Source of the DNA: Alphaproteobacteria bacterium
GTDB lineage: Bacteria; Pseudomonadota; Alphaproteobacteria; Micropepsales; Micropepsaceae
Assembly: GCA_028869725.1 (NCBI GenBank)
Contig: JAGWRJ010000202.1
Location: 1-11,266, forward strand
Reading direction: 5' to 3'
Length of the DNA stretch: 11,266 nucleotides
Shown here: positions 7,660 through 11,266 of the stretch, piece after piece
How the letters are laid out: each line of letters opens with the position of its first letter
How positions within the stretch are numbered: the first letter of the stretch is position 1
The notes under the pieces: model-generated
The model's input: the letters and a program-made list of their open reading frames with translations, nothing else
The model's database searches: none
Told to the model about the DNA's origin: nothing
Translations under genes and position numbers: made by a program

Positions 7660-9074
7660 TGTTTGCCGCCATTGAAGGAGGCCAGTGCGGCCCTCAGATT
7701 GCTTTCCGCGTCGATGAGAAAATTCGCGCCAACAACAACCTTCTCGCCTGCCTTTATGCCACTGAGAATTTGCGTGTAGCCATCGCCCTGCGCCCCGATG
7801 CGGACCGTGCGGGGCTCGAAACGGCCTCCGCCTTTCGCGACCAGCACCACCTGCTGTGTGCCGCTGTCGATGACGGCCGAATCCGGCACAGCGAGCATCT
7901 CCTTGCCCGCGGCTGCAGGCACCTCGATGGCGACGGTTGCATACATGGACTCGCGAAGCCTGCCGTCACGGTTGGGCAGAACGATGCGCACACGCCCCTT
8001 GCGCGTGCCTGCCGTCAGCGTTGGATAGATGAAATCTACTTTTCCGGTGAAGACTTGGCCCGGAAAGGCGACGAAGCTTGCATGGACGGGCGCACCCACT
8101 TCGACGTCTCCCAAATCCTGCTCCTGCACATCAGCGATCAGCCAAACCGAAGAAAGGTCTCCGATCTTGAAGAGCGGATCGCCTGTGTTGATGCGCATGC
8201 CTTCGATCGCCTGTTTCTCCAGGATGACGCCGGACCTTGGGGCCGTAAGGATGATCTCTCGGGTGGCGTGTCCGGTTTTCCGAATCTCGGCAAGCGTCGA
8301 TTCCGGTATGCCGTATTGCCTGAGCACATCAGCGGCCTGTGCTATCCTGACTGGATTTTTCTCTTGCAAAGCCAACACATAGTCGATCTCGCGCGTGATC
8401 ACATCGGGACCGCGCTGCATCATCGTATCGGGTGTATCGATCCAGACGCGCGCCAGCGGCTGACCTGCATGGACATGCGCACCGGTCGTCGAGGCAAACA
8501 GCTTCTCGACGACCACATCGAATTTCGTCGAGACGATCGCAAGCCTGCTTTCATCGACGGCAATGGTACCCGTGGCGCGCACGGTGCGCATGAGCGTCTT
8601 TCGCGTCTCTACGGGTGCGGTCTTGACGCCCAACATCTGCATTCGCGCCGGGCTAACAGTGACGACGCCGGATTCGTCTTCCCCTTCATAGACGGGGATG
8701 TAATCCATTCCCATCGCGTCCTTCTTCGGCACCTGCGACGTGTCGGCCAGCCCCATCGGATTGCGGTAATAGAGAATTTTACCCTTGCCCTTCAGCTTGG
8801 GGGTGTTCGCGGTTTTCGTAGCCTGTTCTTCGGCATAGACCGGCTTGAAAGGACGGCCATCGGACGTCTTTTTCGGCGTCGCCGAATAGATCGGCTTGCC
8901 GTCAGGGTCTTGGTAATAGAGCGGTTTGGGGTTCATGGGCTTCGGCGCCGCCACACCGGCGGCGGCAGGTTTTGGCGGTTGTCCGCCGGGGCGAAGCCAA
9001 TAGCCTGCCGCCAGGCCTGCCGATACCAAAGCAACTGCTCCGACAGCGAGCATCACTATCTGATTTGTCTTCAC
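7656..9074 (-). CDS. cusB: CusB-type periplasmic adaptor (membrane fusion protein) with two heavy-metal-binding domains
   Basis: The adaptor joins CusA to an outer-membrane channel and can pass metal to the pump. It has 472 residues. A signal or anchor helix (about 5-27) is followed by a Pro/Ala-rich linker and two tandem heavy-metal-binding domains (about 52-81 and 101-131). The second keeps the methionines M107, M121 and M123 in YYRNPMG and KKDAMGMDYIPV; the first has lost them. The barrel-sandwich and hairpin region follows (about 170-310, with TAPRSGVILEK near 277), then the beta-barrel (WLIADVQEQDLGDVEVG near 311-327) and the membrane-proximal domain ending SNLRAAL. I chose the GTG at 9074: it gives a sensible export signal and has GGAG 9 bases upstream (9084-9087). 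A longer frame to 9248 would overlap the upstream gene and read as low-quality Arg-rich sequence. It is followed directly by cusA. Confidence 0.94.
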   Translation of the reverse strand: MKTNQIVMLAVGAVALVSAGLAAGYWLRPGGQPPKPAAAGVAAPKPMNPKPLYYQDPDGKPIYSATPKKTSDGRPFKPVYAEEQATKTANTPKLKGKGKILYYRNPMGLADTSQVPKKDAMGMDYIPVYEGEDESGVVTVSPARMQMLGVKTAPVETRKTLMRTVRATGTIAVDESRLAIVSTKFDVVVEKLFASTTGAHVHAGQPLARVWIDTPDTMMQRGPDVITREIDYVLALQEKNPVRIAQAADVLRQYGIPESTLAEIRKTGHATREIILTAPRSGVILEKQAIEGMRINTGDPLFKIGDLSSVWLIADVQEQDLGDVEVGAPVHASFVAFPGQVFTGKVDFIYPTLTAGTRKGRVRIVLPNRDGRLRESMYATVAIEVPAAAGKEMLAVPDSAVIDSGTQQVVLVAKGGGRFEPRTVRIGAQGDGYTQILSGIKAGEKVVVGANFLIDAESNLRAALASFNGGKQ

Positions 9075-9117
9075 GACATTGTTCTCCGATGATCGTTCAC
9101 TGTCCGAAAGGGCCGAA

Positions 9118-9142
9118 CCGGCCGGCGCCACACGCCGGCCGG
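9118..9142 (-). terminator. Very GC-rich stem-loop between the YtkA-like gene and cusB (possible attenuator)
   Basis: Arms ccggccggcg (9118-9127) and cgccggccgg (9133-9142) pair over 10 bases around a 5-base loop. An extra ccgg next to the right arm, flanked by aacc/ggtt, allows a longer 12-bp stem with a 4-base bulge. The stem begins a few bases past the stop of the YtkA-like gene and ends about 43 bases before the cusB start. Read on the minus strand it is followed by TTCGG rather than a T-run, so partial termination or mRNA processing is likelier than full termination. Confidence 0.55.
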
Positions 9143-9148
9143 CCGGTT

Positions 9149-9595
9149 TTAAGGTGTGAGTTTCACGACGACCTTGCCGGTCACGGTCTGTGCGACGCCT
9201 TGCACTTTGGCACTGAAGCTGAGCGCCCAGTCGTCGGCTTTTTTCCACACAGACCCGTTGGCAACTTCAAAGCGGTAAGTGCCGGGCGGCTGCTCGCCGA
9301 GCGGTTTGATTGGCGCAGTCATGGCCGCCATCCCGATCGGCCCCATATCCGCGCGTGATTGGATAATGATCGCGCCGGTGACGGGCTTGCCGTCATGCAG
9401 CAGCTTCACGGCAACGATATTCTTGCCAGCGCCGGAAAGCCTCGGGGCGTTCGCAAGCTCGAACTTGTAGTCCGACGCGCTGGCGTTGGACCCGGCCATC
9501 ACGCTTTTCGCATTCGTGTCTTCGGCATGGCTCGGCAATACCGAAACCAGGATGAAAGGCGCGGCAATGGCCGCCCCGATGAGAAACGATTTCAT
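9149..9595 (-). CDS. Secreted YtkA/FixH-like protein of the copper cluster
   Basis: The product is a small periplasmic protein of 148 residues. Its Sec signal peptide (1-24, ending PSHA before EDTN) leads to a single beta-sandwich-like domain. The pattern YKFELANAP (43-51), then VAVKLLHDGKPVTGA, a Met-containing stretch with M84, M89 and M92, and GTYRFEVANGSVWKKADDWALSFS (105-128) looks like the YtkA-like/FixH-family fold that often neighbours RND copper pumps. The three closely spaced methionines could bind Cu(I) (inference). I chose the ATG at 9595: AAGGA lies 6 bases upstream, and it gives a clean signal peptide, whereas the longer frame to 9715 starts inside the preceding gene. The gene lies 74 bases upstream of cusB and is probably co-transcribed. 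It has no enzymatic motif; a role in metal binding or pump assembly is inferred from context. Confidence 0.78.
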   Translation of the reverse strand: MKSFLIGAAIAAPFILVSVLPSHAEDTNAKSVMAGSNASASDYKFELANAPRLSGAGKNIVAVKLLHDGKPVTGAIIIQSRADMGPIGMAAMTAPIKPLGEQPPGTYRFEVANGSVWKKADDWALSFSAKVQGVAQTVTGKVVVKLTP

Positions 9596-9633
9596 AGAGT
9601 TTCCTTTGGGTGTCCGATGGTTGATGAAAGGCG

Positions 9634-9648
9634 TCGCCGCATCGGCGA
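9634..9648 (-). repeat. Short stem-loop in the gap between the two YtkA-like genes
   Basis: tcgccg (9634-9639) and cggcga (9643-9648) form a 6-bp stem with a 3-base loop, about 35 bases past the stop of the upstream gene. No T-run follows. It matches the pattern of hairpins in the other gaps of this operon, but alone it is weak. Confidence 0.35.
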
Positions 9649-9683
9649 TTGATGCATCGCGGATGTAGCCTTTGCGCCTGCGC

Positions 9684-10070
9684 CTATTGCGGAACGCTGA
9701 CAGAGCCACGAACAAGATCGTTCACACCCGGCAGATGGGCTGTCAGATGCAAAGTGTCTCCGGTATCGGCACGAACCATAAATGTGCCATCACCGTTCGC
9801 CTTGAGCTCTATTTGTTGCTGATGTGGTGGTGCGTTCTTAGCACCGCCATACGCCCACTTGACCGTAAACAGCGTGGCATCGGACACGCGTTGTCCGGTA
9901 TGGGCATCGACCAACTCGATCGTTGCCATACCGGGTGCCGGCCGATTTAGGACTTCGAATCTGTAGTTGGTGTCGTAGGCTTGTGCTGCACATGCAGCGA
10001 GGGTGGTTATAGCGATCACAGCAAATACCACCGATCCCGCACTGTAGCGGATACTCGTGAAGCTGTTCAT
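9684..10070 (-). CDS. Small exported protein, possible lipoprotein, YtkA-like by pattern
   Basis: This 128-residue protein is exported by an N-terminal signal helix (about 10-31). Two readings compete. LAAC at 24-27 fits a lipobox, so C27 could be lipid-modified; or signal peptidase I could cut after AQA (31), before YDTN. The mature part begins YRFEVLNRPAPG (36-47) and continues IELVDAHTGQRVSDA. This parallels the YKFELANAP and DGKPVTGA segments of the next gene, so the two may be distant paralogues (inference from eye alignment). HQQQ at 83-86 and FMVRADTGDTLHLTAHLPG near 97-115 complete the domain. I chose the ATG at 10070: AGGAG (10077-10081) lies 6 bases upstream. It lies 88 bases before the downstream gene. 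No enzyme motif is visible; a periplasmic copper-handling role is suggested only by the neighbours. Confidence 0.72.
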   Translation of the reverse strand: MNSFTSIRYSAGSVVFAVIAITTLAACAAQAYDTNYRFEVLNRPAPGMATIELVDAHTGQRVSDATLFTVKWAYGGAKNAPPHQQQIELKANGDGTFMVRADTGDTLHLTAHLPGVNDLVRGSVSVPQ

Positions 10071-10183
10071 GGTGCTCTCCTGCCGACGCATCTCGTGATG
10101 CGCGACCTGATTTTTGATGAAGGCCACTGCGCTTTCGGCGCCGCGATTACATGCGGCCACCACAATGCGCATGAGCGCAAAGC

Positions 10184-10209
10184 ACACCTCGCGGGTCCAG
10201 CGAGGGTGT
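10184..10209 (-). terminator. Stem-loop just past the Met/Cys-rich gene (possible attenuator)
   Basis: acacctcgc (10184-10192) pairs with gcgagggtgt (10200-10209) over nine pairs with one bulged G, around a 7-base loop. It begins about 10 bases past the stop at 10220. On the minus strand it is followed by GCTTTGC, which is too short a T-run for a confident intrinsic terminator. It may act as a partial terminator or protect the 3' end of the upstream message. Confidence 0.5.
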
Positions 10210-10219
10210 TCGCGTCAGA

Positions 10220-10606
10220 TCAGGCGAGCAGTATGGGAGGAGGAAGCGCCGGTTGGGTCACGATGCCAGACCGGCTCAATTCGCGCGGGTAAATTGGATC
10301 AACGGGGCGAAGCGATAGGACAGGTATGAAATTACTCTGCGGGAGCGCCGCAAACGATCCGCAAACGGGCGTACAGCAGTTCATGGGTTTCGAGGGAGTG
10401 TATGGCATCTTCCCTGGTGCGGTTTTCGCCATTTTGGACATGCAGTCGCTCATGGCTGCGTTCTCAGCCGAATTCGCAACGGTCATGTTCATGGTCTTTT
10501 GCGTGCCCGCAGACGGCAACATTGCTAATGCCGGCGCGACGCCGCTCAGGAATACGCCGAGCGTTAGAACCAGGATACCTATTTGTCGTGCGAGGTTGCG
10601 AAGCAT
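10220..10606 (-). CDS. Small secreted Met/Cys-rich protein, putative periplasmic copper binder
   Basis: This 128-residue protein does not belong to a family I can name. Residues 1-28 are a Sec signal peptide (ending APALA). The first half of the mature chain is packed with sulfur ligands: M29, M39, M41, M52, C55, M56, M59, M67, M75, C77, C78 and C82. That is 11 Met or Cys between residues 39 and 82. The tail is Pro-rich and ends LPPPILLA. Spaced Met and Cys in an exported protein next to copA and cusBA strongly suggest Cu(I) or Ag(I) binding, buffering or delivery (inference). An in-frame TAA four codons upstream leaves the ATG at 10606 as the only sensible start. No good ribosome site precedes it, which is odd beside its neighbours. 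It lies 157 bases after copA and 149 bases before the next gene. Confidence 0.72.
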   Translation of the reverse strand: MLRNLARQIGILVLTLGVFLSGVAPALAMLPSAGTQKTMNMTVANSAENAAMSDCMSKMAKTAPGKMPYTPSKPMNCCTPVCGSFAALPQSNFIPVLSLRPVDPIYPRELSRSGIVTQPALPPPILLA

Positions 10607-10763
10607 GGCGCGAAGTTAAGCCTTTGGCCTGCAGCCTTCAAGAATGGCTCGCCGGCGTGAATAATTTGTGAGCATTGGCGGCACTTAGATTTTCCTATGT
10701 AAAACAAACGCTTGCCTGGAAATACAATGGTCCATTGGGCCACGATATTTCGGTGAAGCGAAG
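10607..10763 (-). promoter_or_regulatory. AT-richer gap between copA and the Met/Cys-rich gene, with a 13-bp palindrome
   Basis: This 157-base gap is visibly richer in A and T than the rest of the window (about 10690-10775), as a promoter would be. It holds the odd palindrome caatgg-t-ccattg (10725-10737), about 120 bases upstream of the Met/Cys-rich start. An internal promoter or operator is plausible, but I find no convincing -35/-10 pair and no recognisable CueR- or CusR-type box. Confidence 0.3.
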
Positions 10764-10780
10764 TTATTTAATTCGCTTCA
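10754..10780 (-). terminator. Stem-loop overlapping the copA stop codon
   Basis: tgaagcgaa (10754-10762) and ttcgcttca (10772-10780) are a perfect 9-bp inverted repeat with a 9-base loop. The TAA stop of copA (10764-10766) lies inside the loop, so the upstream arm is made of the last coding codons. On the minus strand it is followed by CCGAAATATC, not a T-run. It may be a 3'-end stabiliser or a weak terminator between copA and the downstream genes. Confidence 0.5.
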
Positions 10781-11266
10781 GGTCGATCCAGCGGAGGCGT
10801 AGAGCATTGCCGATTACGCTTACCGACGATAATGCCATTGCTGCCGCCGCGATGACAGGCGACAGCAGGACTCCGAACATGGGATAGAGCACCCCAGCGG
10901 CGACGGGTACCCCCACCGAATTGTAGATAAACGCGAAGAAGAGGTTCTGGCGGATATTGGCCATCGTCGCCTGCGACAACCTGCGCGCCTGTACGATCCC
11001 GGTGAGATCGCCCTTTAATAACGTGACACCGGCGCTCTCCATCGCCACATCGGTTCCCGATCCCATCGCAATGCCTACATCCGCGACGGCCAATGCCGGG
11101 GCATCGTTCACCCCGTCGCCCGCCATCGCCACCACACGGCCTTCCTTCCTGAGCTTTGTGACGACCGCGCTCTTCTGATCGGGCAGAATTTCAGCTTCAA
11201 CCTCCGCGATGCCAAGGCTTCTGGCCACGGCCTCAGCCGTCGTGCGGTTGTCGCCGGTCAGCATCA
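10764..11266 (-). CDS. copA: Cu(I)-exporting P-type ATPase, C-terminal part (5' end outside window)
   Basis: This is the last 166 or so residues of an inner-membrane Cu(I) pump that moves copper from cytosol to periplasm using ATP. Numbering from the first visible Met, TGDNRTTAEAVA (3-14) and MAGDGVNDAPAL (47-58) are the phosphorylation-domain motifs, with the hinge GDGVND intact. The two last membrane helices carry the Cu(I)-type P1B-1 ligands: Y114-N115 in IYNSVGVPVAAG, and M143, S146 and S147 in MALSS, followed by NALRLRW. This separates it from Zn/Cd/Pb P-type pumps. It ends DLKRIK with TAA at 10764-10766. Metal-binding N-domains, the CPC motif and the start are beyond the right edge. The gene lies upstream of, and in the same direction as, the Met/Cys-rich, YtkA-like and cusBA genes. 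Confidence 0.95.
   Translation of the reverse strand, partial: MLTGDNRTTAEAVARSLGIAEVEAEILPDQKSAVVTKLRKEGRVVAMAGDGVNDAPALAVADVGIAMGSGTDVAMESAGVTLLKGDLTGIVQARRLSQATMANIRQNLFFAFIYNSVGVPVAAGVLYPMFGVLLSPVIAAAAMALSSVSVIGNALRLRWIDLKRIK

Noticed and set aside
7659..9092. Long open frame of 477 codons on the plus strand, antisense to cusB
   Set aside because: It mirrors cusB almost end to end, has no recognisable domain and arises from the GC-rich third-position pattern of the real gene.

Overview
The window looks like a GC-rich chromosome or large replicon of a Gram-negative proteobacterium. It encodes a tripartite-type RND efflux pump, several Sec signal peptides and a possible lipoprotein. Shine-Dalgarno-type ribosome sites precede most genes. 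The style of the adaptor protein (heavy-metal-binding domains of the YYRNPMG type) and the FixH/YtkA-like neighbour suggest an alphaproteobacterium, perhaps sphingomonad-like. That placement is an inference from memory and is not tested here. Every gene I can support lies on the minus strand, so the window is described from its right end, in transcription order.

Right half (about 4543-11266): a copper/silver detoxification block. It starts with the 3' end of a Cu(I) P-type ATPase (copA, cut by the window edge). Next come a small secreted Met/Cys-rich protein, a small exported or lipid-anchored protein with a YtkA-like look, a second secreted YtkA/FixH-like protein, the membrane-fusion protein CusB and the RND pump CusA. 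cusB and cusA overlap by 4 bases (ATGA). The upstream genes are separated by 74-157 bases, and each of those gaps carries or touches a stem-loop. The likely logic is that CopA moves Cu(I) from cytosol to periplasm, the small periplasmic proteins bind or buffer it, and CusBA carries it out. No outer-membrane channel (CusC), CusF or regulator is visible, so these must lie elsewhere or be replaced.

Left half (1 to about 4542): three unrelated, separately spaced genes. They are a secreted imidazolonepropionase-like amidohydrolase, a pirin-family protein, and the 5' part of a Type I Baeyer-Villiger monooxygenase with the long N-terminal extension of the 4-hydroxyacetophenone monooxygenase type, which runs off the left edge. 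They are separated by three gene-free stretches of about 420 bases. These hold a 12-bp perfect inverted repeat, short direct repeats and other small palindromes, but no convincing gene, tRNA or transposase. The left half looks like accessory or catabolic content with no evident functional link to the copper block.

The most interesting uncharacterised element is the trio of small exported proteins between copA and cusB. The pump and ATPase themselves are well-known families.
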